A program made the translations under genes and the position numbers. This document shows positions 15,315-24,886 of a stretch of 64,000 bases of DNA, one piece after another. How positions within the stretch are numbered: the stretch's first letter is position 1; each line of letters begins with the position of its first letter. Origin of the DNA: UBA12481 sp012523435 (GTDB lineage Bacteria; Bacteroidota; Bacteroidia; Bacteroidales; UBA12481); the NCBI GenBank assembly GCA_028686135.1, contig JAQUCP010000005.1:1-64000 (forward strand), read 5' to 3'. Below the pieces are notes generated by a model. It made no database searches, had not been told where the DNA came from, and saw only the letters and a program-made list of their open reading frames with translations.

Positions 15315-18300
15315 ATGCCTAAACCAAAACAAACATCAGCGTTCTCCATTTTGGTTGTTTCGATGATTCTGATGATTGTGGGAGCAGCTCTAATCCCACG
15401 GTTATCGGTTCATCTCGTTTCCACACGCACCAGCCCTTCCCTCACCGTCTCCTTCGCATGGTCCAATGCCTCGCCAAGGCTGTTGGAACAAGAGGTTACC
15501 GCGCCCCTGGAGGGCCTGCTAAATACGATCCGCGGAGTGACCAGCATTGAGTCGGTATCAGCGTCCGGAAGCGGCAGGATCACCCTGTCCTTCGACAAGA
15601 AGGCCGACATGGATGCGATGCGTTTCGAAGTAGCTTCCTTGATCAGAGAACTCCATCCACACCTGCCTCCAGGCTGCAGTTACCCTTCAATTTCAGCCTA
15701 CCGGGTACAATCAGAAGAGAAAACCCTCCTCACCTATACCCTGAATGCCCCCGCAGCCCCCATCCTCATCCAACAATATGCCGAAGAGTTTATTAAGCCG
15801 AGGTTGTCTGATATTCCCGGATTATACAAAATCAGAATCTGGGGCGCGATGCCCATGGAATGGGAGCTCGAATATGACCAGGACCAACTCCGTTCACTAG
15901 GCCTCTCCCGTTTTGATATCGTTCAGGCACTGCGCTTCTGGTTCACCAAAGAGGTCATCGGGATGGGTTACCGAGCTGCCCAGGACCCCCTCCTGCAAGC
16001 CCAGAATCCTATCATCCTCCGGACAAGCCACCAAACCGACCTGGAGTGGAAAAATATTCCCGTTGCCAGCATCGGTGGAAGAATCATGCGAGTTAGCGAC
16101 CTCTGTAAAGTGCGCTATCGCGAACAGGAACCTACCGGCTACTATAGGATCAACGGAAACAATACGATAAACCTCGTTTTTGTGGCCGAAAAGGAGGCCA
16201 ATAGCCTCAGAGTAGCCGACCAGATCAAGAAATCCATCCATAATCTGGAAGAAGATTTCCCTGATGGTTACCAGCTCCTGCTGGCAAACGATTCAACTCA
16301 GTTCGTTAAAGATGAACTATACAAAATTGTCAGACGTACCATCCTCTCTTTTGCCATCCTCCTTCTGTTTGTTCTGCTCGTCAGCCGACAACTCCGATAT
16401 CTGTTAGTCATCTTTATTAGTTTGATAGCCAATATATTAATTGCTGTTATCCTCTATTATCTTTTTAAACTGGAGATCAACCTGTACTCGATGGCAGGGA
16501 TCACCGTCTCGCTGGGAATTATTATCGATAACACCATCATCATGGTGGATCACCTTCGGACTAAAGGCAACCGAAAAGTCTTTTTGGCTATTCTCGCTGC
16601 AACCCTCACTACCGTTGGCGCCCTGTCAATCATCCGTTTCATGGGAGAGACCACCCGAATGCAGCTGAAAGATTTTTCTTATGTGCTGATTGCAAGTCTT
16701 TTTGTCTCACTTGCAGTGGCTCTCTTCCTGGTGCCTTCATTAGCGGAGCTGATTGGTATCAGTCGGAAACGTAAACGTAAGCGTAAAGGCTCGGATCTCC
16801 GTTACCGTAGACGATTAGTGATTCTAAACCGATGGTACGAACGCTTCATACGCTTCGAACAACGCTTTCGGTGGGCTTTTGTCATTCTCGCTATTTTGCT
16901 GTTTGGCTTGCCGGTGAATCGACTGCCTATCAGAATGGAGGGCGAAAAGTGGTACCATCAGCTGTACCGGGCTACTCTGGCCAGTGAAACTTATGTCCAG
17001 AAAGTTAAACCAGTGGTGGACAAAGCCCTGGGTGGTACCCTGCGGATCTTTACGACCAAAGTGTTCGAACGATATAGCTACCGAACGCCAGAGCGAACAG
17101 CGATTCATGTCCGTGCTTGGCTGCCACAGGGAGCCACCCTGATGCAAATGAACGATTTGATGGTGGAGGTGGAGCGGTATCTTAAAGGATATGAGCAGAT
17201 TGATCAGTTCCAGACCTCCATCTCCAGCTATAGGAATGCCTCGGTCAACATAACCTTTAAACCGGAGTATGAAAAAGGCGCTTTCCCATACATCCTTTAC
17301 AGCCAATTGAACGACCTGGCTAATAAAAACACCGGAGCCGACTGGACGGTTAATGGTGTGGGACAATATTTTAGCAATTCGCTCACGGAACGGGTAGGCC
17401 AAATGCAAATAGAGCTGACAGGCTATCATTATGAAGATCTGATGGCTTATGCCGAAATGGCTCGCCAACGGGTCATAGAACACCCTCGATGTAGTAAGGC
17501 TTTCATTATGAGCGAGAGAAGCTATGAGCGGGATCCTCTGTACCAATATGTCATATCAATGGATCCCGAAACGCTGAGAATGAAAGACCTGACGCCATCC
17601 CAAATCTACTCCTGGCTAGAAGGATACTCTATCAGACACAGCCCGGAAGCCTATATTTTTTCTAACCAGAGAACCGAGCCGGTACGCTTTCGCTCTGTCC
17701 AGTCGAACCAGTTCGATATCTGGATGATGGGAAATATCCCTATAAACATTGATAAAGAGATGGTTACTCTCAACGGCTTAGGCTACCTGGGAAAAGAGGG
17801 GCTGAATAAATCCATCGCGAAAGAGAACCAACAGTACCGCCTGATCGTGGAATATGAGTTCCTTGGTGCAGCTAAATTGGCTCAGATGCACCGCCAGAGT
17901 GTCGTGGATGAGATCAAACCACTGCTGGCTGTAGGATTTTCAATAAAAGATTCGACCTACCGCTACTGGCAGCGAGAAGCTAACCGTCAATTCTTTCTGA
18001 TCCTGATGGTTATCGCAATTATATACATGATCACCTCAATCCTGCTCGAATCGCTCGTCCAACCCCTCGCAGTAGTCCTGATCATTCCTATTTCGTTCGT
18101 GGGAGTGTTCCTGACCTTTTTTTTGTTCAACCTGAGCTTCGATCAGGGTGGATTCGCTTCTTTTGTTCTACTCAGTGGCATTGTAGTTAATGCTGCACTC
18201 TATATTCTGAACGACTTTAACCAATATGCCCGGTCGGCCTCCCGCCAGATACCCCTTAGTCGCCTCTACCTGAAAGCTTTCAACGGGAAAATTGTACCCA

Positions 18301-18515
18301 TAACCCTAACCGTCCTGTCAACCGTTTTGGGATTGGTTCCCTTTATCGCCGAAGGTCAGGATGAGGTTTTCTGGTTTGCTCTGGCTGCCGGGACAATGGG
18401 CGGACTGATTTTTTCGGTCCTCGCCATTATGATCTTTCTCCCGGCTTTTCTGCCGTTGAAAAAGAGAAGAGGAAGACTTAGAATTCCGTTAACATCTGAA
18501 GATCACAATAGCTAA
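15315..18515 (+). CDS. RND efflux transporter, first pump subunit
   Basis: A 1066-residue inner-membrane pump of the AcrB/HAE-1 class with 12 transmembrane helices and two large periplasmic loops. The TM4 proton-relay region reads VSLGIIIDNTIIMVDHL, with the key Asp. There is a clear ribosome-binding GGAGG four bases before the ATG. The porter domains are divergent from standard AcrB, and a basic RKRKRKRK stretch lies in the central cytoplasmic loop. It opens a three-gene cluster with an adaptor and a second, distinct RND pump. The substrate is unknown; no TolC-like outer-membrane gene is adjacent. Confidence 0.9.
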   Translation: MPKPKQTSAFSILVVSMILMIVGAALIPRLSVHLVSTRTSPSLTVSFAWSNASPRLLEQEVTAPLEGLLNTIRGVTSIESVSASGSGRITLSFDKKADMDAMRFEVASLIRELHPHLPPGCSYPSISAYRVQSEEKTLLTYTLNAPAAPILIQQYAEEFIKPRLSDIPGLYKIRIWGAMPMEWELEYDQDQLRSLGLSRFDIVQALRFWFTKEVIGMGYRAAQDPLLQAQNPIILRTSHQTDLEWKNIPVASIGGRIMRVSDLCKVRYREQEPTGYYRINGNNTINLVFVAEKEANSLRVADQIKKSIHNLEEDFPDGYQLLLANDSTQFVKDELYKIVRRTILSFAILLLFVLLVSRQLRYLLVIFISLIANILIAVILYYLFKLEINLYSMAGITVSLGIIIDNTIIMVDHLRTKGNRKVFLAILAATLTTVGALSIIRFMGETTRMQLKDFSYVLIASLFVSLAVALFLVPSLAELIGISRKRKRKRKGSDLRYRRRLVILNRWYERFIRFEQRFRWAFVILAILLFGLPVNRLPIRMEGEKWYHQLYRATLASETYVQKVKPVVDKALGGTLRIFTTKVFERYSYRTPERTAIHVRAWLPQGATLMQMNDLMVEVERYLKGYEQIDQFQTSISSYRNASVNITFKPEYEKGAFPYILYSQLNDLANKNTGADWTVNGVGQYFSNSLTERVGQMQIELTGYHYEDLMAYAEMARQRVIEHPRCSKAFIMSERSYERDPLYQYVISMDPETLRMKDLTPSQIYSWLEGYSIRHSPEAYIFSNQRTEPVRFRSVQSNQFDIWMMGNIPINIDKEMVTLNGLGYLGKEGLNKSIAKENQQYRLIVEYEFLGAAKLAQMHRQSVVDEIKPLLAVGFSIKDSTYRYWQREANRQFFLILMVIAIIYMITSILLESLVQPLAVVLIIPISFVGVFLTFFLFNLSFDQGGFASFVLLSGIVVNAALYILNDFNQYARSASRQIPLSRLYLKAFNGKIVPITLTVLSTVLGLVPFIAEGQDEVFWFALAAGTMGGLIFSVLAIMIFLPAFLPLKKRRGRLRIPLTSEDHNS

Positions 18516-18525
18516 ATAGCAAGAT

Positions 18526-19602
18526 ATGAACAAGTTATTGATTTACGCGCTCTTGCTGGCAAGCCTTGCCGGGATGAGCAGTTGCATGAACAAATCCGAA
18601 AAGAAATATGGGAGCGAATTGGGCGATATTAGCGCTAAAGCCGATCCTGTCAGGGTGGAAATCAGTCAGATAGGCTTTGGTAATTTCCCGGTTGAACTGG
18701 TCAGCAACGGCCACCTCGAAGCTATCCGTAAAGTATCCATGAGCTTCCGCAAAACTGGCCGGATTGCCCGGATTGAAGTCCGAAACGGATCGTGGATCAA
18801 ACAGGGTCAAGTCATTGCGGAGCTGGAAAACGAGGTAGAGGAAATCAACCTCGAAGAGGCACGAATCAGGCTAGAGAAAGCCCGCCGCCAAAGAGCCTCC
18901 GATCTGATCGGCCAGGGATACTTCGATATTGAGCCGGAAACTCTGAACAGCGAAACCCTGAGGAATTTCAACGTAATATCAGGATTTGCAGAGGCCGAAC
19001 TGGCCTTCCGTACTGCGGAGATCCAGCTGGAAATGACCCGTCTGGTGGCTCCGTTCGATGGAAGAATTGCCGGGTTGGAAGCTAAAACCGGCAATTTTCC
19101 TCCAACGGATAAACCTTTCTGCCTGTTGCTCGACGACCGTGAGTTCGATGTGGCCTTCCCGGTGATGGAGACAGAAGTCTTTCGCCTGGTCAACGGTATG
19201 GATATCAGCGCCGTACCTTATTCCATTGATTCAATCTCTTTCCCCGGAAAAATCACCGAAATCGACCCCATGATCGACGAACATGGACTGGTGAGAGTTA
19301 AAGCCCAAATCAGCAACCAAAGAAATATCCTGATCGAGGGAATGAATGTCAAAGTGTTCATCCGTTACCAGGTTCCCAATTGCCTGTTCGTTCCAAAAGA
19401 AGCCCTGGTGCTCCGAAACAACCGGCAGGTGGTTTTTAGTGTCAAAGATGGACGATCCTACTGGAACTATGTGGAAAGCAAACTGGAGAACTCCTTTGGC
19501 TACACAATTGAACTGGTGTCAGGTGTTCTCAAAGTTGGCGATACCATCATCACCAAAGGAAATCTCAACCTGGCCCATGACGCCGATATTCAATTCGATT
19601 AA
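18526..19602 (+). CDS. RND periplasmic adaptor (membrane fusion) lipoprotein
   Basis: A 358-residue lipoprotein (Cys at about residue 21, MSSC). It has the adaptor order: barrel-sandwich half (NGHLEAIRKVSMSF), lipoyl-like VRNGSWIKQGQVIAELEN, a short helical hairpin (about 110-160), the returning lipoyl half TRLVAPFDGRIAG, a beta-barrel and a membrane-proximal domain. The hairpin is short, so direct docking to a TolC channel may be limited. It lies between the two RND pump genes, with gaps of 10 and 21 bases, and probably bridges one or both to an outer-membrane channel encoded elsewhere. Confidence 0.9.
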   Translation: MNKLLIYALLLASLAGMSSCMNKSEKKYGSELGDISAKADPVRVEISQIGFGNFPVELVSNGHLEAIRKVSMSFRKTGRIARIEVRNGSWIKQGQVIAELENEVEEINLEEARIRLEKARRQRASDLIGQGYFDIEPETLNSETLRNFNVISGFAEAELAFRTAEIQLEMTRLVAPFDGRIAGLEAKTGNFPPTDKPFCLLLDDREFDVAFPVMETEVFRLVNGMDISAVPYSIDSISFPGKITEIDPMIDEHGLVRVKAQISNQRNILIEGMNVKVFIRYQVPNCLFVPKEALVLRNNRQVVFSVKDGRSYWNYVESKLENSFGYTIELVSGVLKVGDTIITKGNLNLAHDADIQFD

Positions 19603-19623
19603 ACCGATAATGGTAAAGCTTAA

Positions 19624-22600
19624 ATGGTAAATTTCCTTATTCACAGGCCGATAGCGGTGATCATGAGCTTTCTGGCAGTCCTCTTCCTGGGGCTGGTCAC
19701 CCTCTTCCAATTGCCGGTGTCCCTGATGCCGGATATCGATATCCCGGAAATAACGGTTCAATCAACCAGCCAGGGTACCCCGGCCCGGGAGATGGAACAC
19801 TCCATTATTGCCCCTCTCCGTAACCAACTGCTGCAGGTAGCCCATTTAGCGGATATTGAAAGCGAAACACGCGATGGCTATGGGGTCATCCGAATGAAGT
19901 TTACCCACGGAACCGATATCAACTATGCGTATGTTGAGTGCAATGAGAAGATCGATGATGCGATGAACGGCCTGCCCCGTGACCTCGATCGACCAAGGGT
20001 GGTAAAGGCTTCAGCAACAGATATCCCGGTATTCAATTTAATGATTTCACTTAAAGAGGAGAATCCTGATCCCTCTCGTTTCCTGGAAACGAGTGACTTC
20101 GTTAAGTCGGTTATACTGAGGAGAATAGAGCAGTTGCCTGAGGTGGCTATGGTTGACCTTTCTGGGGCAGTGGAGTCGGAATTGGTCATCCGACCGGATA
20201 ATGACAAGATGAGAAGCCTGGGACTCACGGATCAGGATATTTTATCAGCCCTGGAGGGCAGCAGTGCCTCAATTGGTAACCTGATGGTCAGGGAAGGTTA
20301 CTATCAATATCACATTCAGTTTACCAACTATATCCGAAATACGGAGGATGTTGCCAATCTGTTCGTCGGTCACGGTGAGCGTATCGTCCGACTGCACGAG
20401 CTGGCCGAGCTGGAGATTAAATCACAGGAACGTAAAGGTATTTTCCTCAACCGCCAGAAAGAGAGCCTCTGCCTCTCCATCATCAAGCAGGCCAACTCCC
20501 GGATGGCTGATCTGAAAAGTAGCCTGGAGCAGATGATGGAAACTTATCGACAGGAGTATCCGCATCTCGAATTTGAATTGGAAAAGGATCAGACTCGGAT
20601 CCTGACCTATTCCATTAGTAATCTTGGCCAGAGCCTCCTGTTCGGTGCTCTACTGGCCATGCTGGTCATGTTCCTCTTCCTTAAAGACCTTCGTTCTCCA
20701 CTACTGATCGCCTTCAGTATCCCGGTATCACTGGTCATCTGCCTGCTGTTCTTTTACCTTTTTGGAATATCCATCAATATCATCTCCCTCTCCGGCCTTA
20801 TCCTGGCTGTTGGGATGATGATCGATAATTCGATCATCGTCATCGATAATATCAACCAATATCTTGATAAAGGCGAGACAATCCATAAGGCTTGCATCCA
20901 TGGCACCAATGAGGTCATCCGTCCGCTGATATCATCAGGATTGACTACCTGCGCTGTTTTTGTGCCGCTGATCTTTCTTAGTGGAATATCCGGAGCCCTG
21001 TTTTATGATCAGGCTATTGCCATCGCCGTCGGCCTGGCAGCCTCTTTCATCGTTTCAATCACCCTCATTCCCACACTCTTCCGGCTTTTCTACCACCGTA
21101 AAACAAAAACCTCTTCAAACCGGTTTCTTCGTAAAATCAACGCTATTGATTACGAAAAGGCTTATGATCAATCCTTTAATCATGTGTTTAAACATCGCCG
21201 AATTTACCTTCCTGTGGTTCTTTTAATTCTGATGGCTATCTACCCGATGGCCCGGATGATCGGAATCAGCCGCTTTCCGGATATCAAGCAGACTGAATTA
21301 ATTGCCCGGATCGACTGGAATGAGCCGATCCACGTGGAGGAAAATGCAAATCGCATTAAGAGCCTTGTCTCCAGTCTGCCCGATTCACTGCTGCAATACT
21401 CTTCCCTAATTGGAGAACAACAATTTGTCTTGAACCAATCGGCCGATCGAACCTCATCCGAATCTGAAGTGTATTTTATGGTAGCTGACCCTGAGTCGAT
21501 TATACCATTAACCAACCGAGTGAGAGATTCCATCACCAGCCACTATCCGGTCGCCCGGATCTCTTTTCATAAGCCTGAGAATATCTTTGAAGCCATCTTC
21601 TCCGAAGATATTCCCGAGCTGCTAACCCGCTTAACCAGCCTGAAAGGGCAGGAACAGCCTACCCTGGAGGAGGTGTGGCGTTTTACAGATTCGATCGCCC
21701 AGGCAGAAAACCTGGAGTTTCAGCCAGTTCCGGTTAATGATCAGATTGTTATTGAAGTGGATCCCGAACGACTGATCCTGTATAAGGTCTCTTTCGTGGA
21801 ACTGACAAACCAGCTGCAGAAAGCCTTCAACCAGAGGCGAATAGGTATTCTTAAAACCTACCAGAAGTTTATCCCGATCCTGTTGGCCGACAATAAAAAG
21901 TCGGTTGTCGAGATTGTCAACCATACCTTTGTCCGTAACCAGGAGGGTAACGAATATCCACTTTCTGCCTTTGTGACGCTGGGCCATGAGCAGCAATACA
22001 AAACCATCCGGGCCTCCCGAAATGGCGAATATGTTCCGCTGGAACTGAAAACTGATGCCGCGGACGTAGGATTAACAATCGGTAAGATCCGATCAGCCTT
22101 AAAAAACTCCATGATCCTCCAGGCAGATTTCTCGGGTACATGGTTTACCCAGAAAACCCTGATCAAAGAACTATCGGTGGTTCTACTCATCTCCCTGGTT
22201 CTGCTGTTTTTCATTCTGGCAGCACAATTTGAGTCTTTTGTTCAGCCGCTGATTGTCCTGCTGGAGCTGCCTATTGACATAGCAGGAGCACTTTTCATGC
22301 TCTGGATTTTTGGTGAAACCCTCAACCTGATGTCTGCCATCGGAATCATCGTCATGGGAGGGATCATCATTAACGACTCTATTCTGAAGATTGATACGAT
22401 TAACCGGACTAGAGCTGCTGGATATCGTGTGTTGGAGGCGGTTCACATTGCCGGGAAGCGAAGGCTGAAGCCGATCATTATGACTAGCCTGACCACAGTC
22501 TTGGGTCTTCTTCCGGTCATGTTCTTCCAAGGACTCGGAACCGATCTTCAAAAACCTTTGGCTCTGACCATTATGGGTGGAATGACCATTGGTACGCTGG

Positions 22601-22659
22601 TGAGTCTCTACATCCTGCCAATGGTTTACTGGTTAGTTTACCGCCACCAAGATAAATGA
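19624..22659 (+). CDS. RND efflux transporter, second pump subunit
   Basis: A 1011-residue AcrB-type pump with 12 transmembrane helices. Typical segments are the N-terminal FLIHRPIAVIMSFLAVLFLG, SLMPDIDIPEITVQ and GMMIDNSIIVIDN (TM4 Asp). The C-terminal repeat of this region is MGGIIINDSILKIDTI. It is clearly different in sequence from the pump at 15315, so the pair is not a recent duplication. Two unlike RND subunits with one adaptor recall MdtBC-type heterotrimers, but whether they assemble together cannot be told from sequence. Confidence 0.9.
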   Translation: MVNFLIHRPIAVIMSFLAVLFLGLVTLFQLPVSLMPDIDIPEITVQSTSQGTPAREMEHSIIAPLRNQLLQVAHLADIESETRDGYGVIRMKFTHGTDINYAYVECNEKIDDAMNGLPRDLDRPRVVKASATDIPVFNLMISLKEENPDPSRFLETSDFVKSVILRRIEQLPEVAMVDLSGAVESELVIRPDNDKMRSLGLTDQDILSALEGSSASIGNLMVREGYYQYHIQFTNYIRNTEDVANLFVGHGERIVRLHELAELEIKSQERKGIFLNRQKESLCLSIIKQANSRMADLKSSLEQMMETYRQEYPHLEFELEKDQTRILTYSISNLGQSLLFGALLAMLVMFLFLKDLRSPLLIAFSIPVSLVICLLFFYLFGISINIISLSGLILAVGMMIDNSIIVIDNINQYLDKGETIHKACIHGTNEVIRPLISSGLTTCAVFVPLIFLSGISGALFYDQAIAIAVGLAASFIVSITLIPTLFRLFYHRKTKTSSNRFLRKINAIDYEKAYDQSFNHVFKHRRIYLPVVLLILMAIYPMARMIGISRFPDIKQTELIARIDWNEPIHVEENANRIKSLVSSLPDSLLQYSSLIGEQQFVLNQSADRTSSESEVYFMVADPESIIPLTNRVRDSITSHYPVARISFHKPENIFEAIFSEDIPELLTRLTSLKGQEQPTLEEVWRFTDSIAQAENLEFQPVPVNDQIVIEVDPERLILYKVSFVELTNQLQKAFNQRRIGILKTYQKFIPILLADNKKSVVEIVNHTFVRNQEGNEYPLSAFVTLGHEQQYKTIRASRNGEYVPLELKTDAADVGLTIGKIRSALKNSMILQADFSGTWFTQKTLIKELSVVLLISLVLLFFILAAQFESFVQPLIVLLELPIDIAGALFMLWIFGETLNLMSAIGIIVMGGIIINDSILKIDTINRTRAAGYRVLEAVHIAGKRRLKPIIMTSLTTVLGLLPVMFFQGLGTDLQKPLALTIMGGMTIGTLVSLYILPMVYWLVYRHQDK

Positions 22660-22661
22660 AC

Positions 22662-22700
22662 AAAAAAAAGCAGGGGATGATCTTTAAAATCACCCCCTGC
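22662..22700 (-). terminator. Intrinsic terminator of the minus-strand peptide operon
   Basis: A 12-bp stem with one mismatch (22670-22681 with 22689-22700, core GCAGGGG/CCCCTGC) and a 7-base loop. On the minus strand it is followed by eight T residues (22662-22669). It ends the operon 25218-22713 and faces the end of the RND gene. Confidence 0.85.
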
Positions 22701-22712
22701 AGTCATCAGGTG

Positions 22713-23027
22713 TTAGCAAGCTTCGTGGTCAGCGTTAAAATTGCACCAGGAGTATTCTTCTTCACAGGAGGTGCAACAATCAATCATGGTGATCCGAGTG
22801 TCAATGTTCAACTTGAAAACCGTGTTTTTCGACAAATCCAACCCGTATTCCAAGTTGAATTTAATCGGATCCAGGTGACATTGTTTTTTTGAACAGGCGC
22901 TCTTTTGCCACCCGCTTCCATCCACAGTGGAGTTCTTTTTTGGATCATCATCTGCAACCGCGGAAGTGATAACTCCCGTTGTCAACAGAATAGATAAAAC
23001 GATTAATGTTCTGAGCAATAGTTTCAT
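22713..23027 (-). CDS. Small secreted Cys-rich protein
   Basis: A 104-residue protein with a signal peptide (about 1-25, ending AVADD). The mature part holds seven Cys residues: two near the start (SACSKKQC), a DCCTSC cluster, then WC and a C-terminal Cys. No known domain is recognised with certainty. It is the last gene of the compact minus-strand operon, 20 bases after the propeller lipoprotein. Its layout resembles the small NVEALA-type exported proteins that accompany six-bladed propeller genes in Bacteroidota, but the motif itself is not conserved here. Confidence 0.6.
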   Translation of the reverse strand: MKLLLRTLIVLSILLTTGVITSAVADDDPKKNSTVDGSGWQKSACSKKQCHLDPIKFNLEYGLDLSKNTVFKLNIDTRITMIDCCTSCEEEYSWCNFNADHEAC

Positions 23028-23047
23028 GAATTATGGTTTTTAAGGTT

Positions 23048-24235
23048 CTAGTTAAGCCACTCTTTTTTCACCCGGGCGATATACACGATCGGTCGATCTT
23101 GGGCAATCGCTTCCTGGATGATTTTTTCAATACCCTTCAGCGCCAGGTTATCCGGGCGCTCGGTACGGCTAGCTTCAAGGCTTTCCTGGAGCAGCCAGAT
23201 TACATCCATGTTGTAGATCCCGACTAGTTCATCCTGGTTGCCTGAACCAATCGGAAATACAGTTGGGAATAGGGTGTGACTGTTTTGGATCGACTGGGAA
23301 TAGTAACCTTTACTTAATTTCTTGTCAATCAGTACAAAATGTTGCTGATTCTCCTTTGAGAACCAAAACAGACGAATCGGACCAAAAGCAATCAATTGGT
23401 CTTTGCATTGCATATAGCTACTGTTAAATATTTGCGGCTGTTGTGGACTGTTGAAGGGAACCTGCCTCAACTCGTCGGGCATTTCCATTTTTCCTGGATC
23501 AAGAATCATATCGATCGAAACCCGGCCGTTTGCTTCGACCCGGTAAATCGTGTCGCTCTGACTCATCACCAGAAGACCATCTTCAAACTTTTCCATATGC
23601 CGTTGATAATTAACAGCCCAATACGGAGTGTATTCGCCAATAGGCTTATTCTGGCGGATAAAAGCCCCATCTTCGCGCATCAGAAAAATCCCGGGGGATA
23701 TTGAATCTCGTCCCCGGTAACTGTTGAAAATCGAAAAAGCGGTTACCATATCTTTCCCTAAGCCTGTCATCTCATGAGCACCATAGTCAACGGGAGTTTC
23801 CCTCAAATAGTGACCTTCGAGATCATAGACTAAAATTTTAGGCGGGATCCGGCTGTGCAGATAGAGTTCGTTCTTTTCCGGACGAATCCAAAAGCCGTTC
23901 AGCTCCGGATATTCTCCCGGCCCCTTCCCAACCCGCTGGATCCGATAGCGAAACCGGCCAGTGGTATCGAAGCAGATTATCGCCTTTAATGTTTTGTCCA
24001 TGATATAGAGATCGCTCCCTTCTAATACCATGTGGTCTGCTTGAGAGAAGAGCGACCCTGGATGGCCCTCTAAAGGAATGAGCCTGATATCTTCCAGATA
24101 AGGACTCAGGTCGATGACATCTGATTTCTCCAGGCTGATCACAGGTCCTGATTCCATGGGAGCCTCGGGAGCCCGGTTACAGCATGAAAGCATGGCCAGG
24201 GTGAGTAGAATGGTAATCGTTTGTGCAGTTTTCAT
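23048..24235 (-). CDS. Six-bladed beta-propeller lipoprotein
   Basis: A 395-residue lipoprotein (signal peptide ending MLSC, Cys at about 18). It follows the Bacteroidota six-bladed propeller family (DUF5128-like) pattern: ISLEKSDVIDLSPYLEDIRLIPLE at the start, then blades with the repeated YIMDKTLKAIICFDTTGRFRYRI and GKGPGEYPELNGFWI motifs and LVYDLEGHYLRET. The family has no established activity; the propeller may bind a peptide or carbohydrate. It lies 15 bases downstream of the thioredoxin-like gene and 20 before the small Cys-rich gene, so all are in one transcription unit. Confidence 0.78.
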   Translation of the reverse strand: MKTAQTITILLTLAMLSCCNRAPEAPMESGPVISLEKSDVIDLSPYLEDIRLIPLEGHPGSLFSQADHMVLEGSDLYIMDKTLKAIICFDTTGRFRYRIQRVGKGPGEYPELNGFWIRPEKNELYLHSRIPPKILVYDLEGHYLRETPVDYGAHEMTGLGKDMVTAFSIFNSYRGRDSISPGIFLMREDGAFIRQNKPIGEYTPYWAVNYQRHMEKFEDGLLVMSQSDTIYRVEANGRVSIDMILDPGKMEMPDELRQVPFNSPQQPQIFNSSYMQCKDQLIAFGPIRLFWFSKENQQHFVLIDKKLSKGYYSQSIQNSHTLFPTVFPIGSGNQDELVGIYNMDVIWLLQESLEASRTERPDNLALKGIEKIIQEAIAQDRPIVYIARVKKEWLN

Positions 24236-24250
24236 GATTCAATAGTTTTT

Positions 24251-24886
24251 TCAGTTGGTTGAGGGGAAAAGATTAGCGATTTGATCAAGATAGTATTCAT
24301 TATCAGCATCTTCAGATGGCTGAAAAAGATGGGGCGAGGCCGCCGTCGGAGTTTGCCCGGTGACAAAAAAGAGAGGGAAGGCAACTTCCTCAAACCATCC
24401 ATCGTAGCCATCCGTCACTATCCTTCCAAAAGGGGTGTCCGGTAGGATCAAACGCCGGTGCTTCCAGTTCGAATGACCTGATTCGCTCGTATAAATCACC
24501 CGGACATTCTCGGATCCAATCACTGGCAGACGCTTTTTAAGTGTGAAAAGCGCCTGTTCAATGCAGCTGGAGCATTGCTGGTCGGACAGGAATAAAATCA
24601 ACCTCATCGAATCTCCTAACCATTCTTGTAAGCTCACAATTGAGTGATCCTCAGTCTCAATGGATAGTTCCATCGGAACCTCACGGCTACCTGTTGCGAT
24701 GCACCACCTACGCTCTGACTGTACCCTTAAGAGAGCCCTGTCTAACAATGCAATCTGCTGCATGGCTTCACCCGTACTGCTTTTCAATTGACCAATCTTG
24801 TTGATCATTAACCAAATCACCGATAGGCTCAGACAAAAAAGCAATAAGAGTGCACTCACGTATTGAACTTCTTTAATCTTGCTCAT
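24251..24886 (-). CDS. Membrane-anchored thioredoxin-like protein
   Basis: A 211-residue protein with one N-terminal transmembrane helix (about 9-30) and a periplasm-facing thioredoxin-like domain. The motif ILFLSDQQCSSCIEQAL supplies a CxxC pair (CSSC) after a beta strand, as in thiol oxidoreductases. The later half is shorter than usual and the cis-Pro is probably in FPLFFV. The start at 24886 was chosen because its ATG overlaps the stop of the upstream peptide gene (ATGA), a sign of tight coupling; the longer frame would lie inside that gene. The likely role is thiol-disulfide chemistry on the neighbouring Cys-containing exported proteins. Confidence 0.65.
   Translation of the reverse strand: MSKIKEVQYVSALLLLFCLSLSVIWLMINKIGQLKSSTGEAMQQIALLDRALLRVQSERRWCIATGSREVPMELSIETEDHSIVSLQEWLGDSMRLILFLSDQQCSSCIEQALFTLKKRLPVIGSENVRVIYTSESGHSNWKHRRLILPDTPFGRIVTDGYDGWFEEVAFPLFFVTGQTPTAASPHLFQPSEDADNEYYLDQIANLFPSTN

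Noticed and set aside
16768..16791. Short repeat of CGTAAA/CGTAAG units in the RND gene
   Set aside because: It encodes a basic RKRKRK stretch in a cytoplasmic loop and is not a DNA repeat of interest.
16824..17546. 240-codon minus-strand open frame inside the first RND gene
   Set aside because: It is antisense to a clear RND porter domain and has no homology-like motif.
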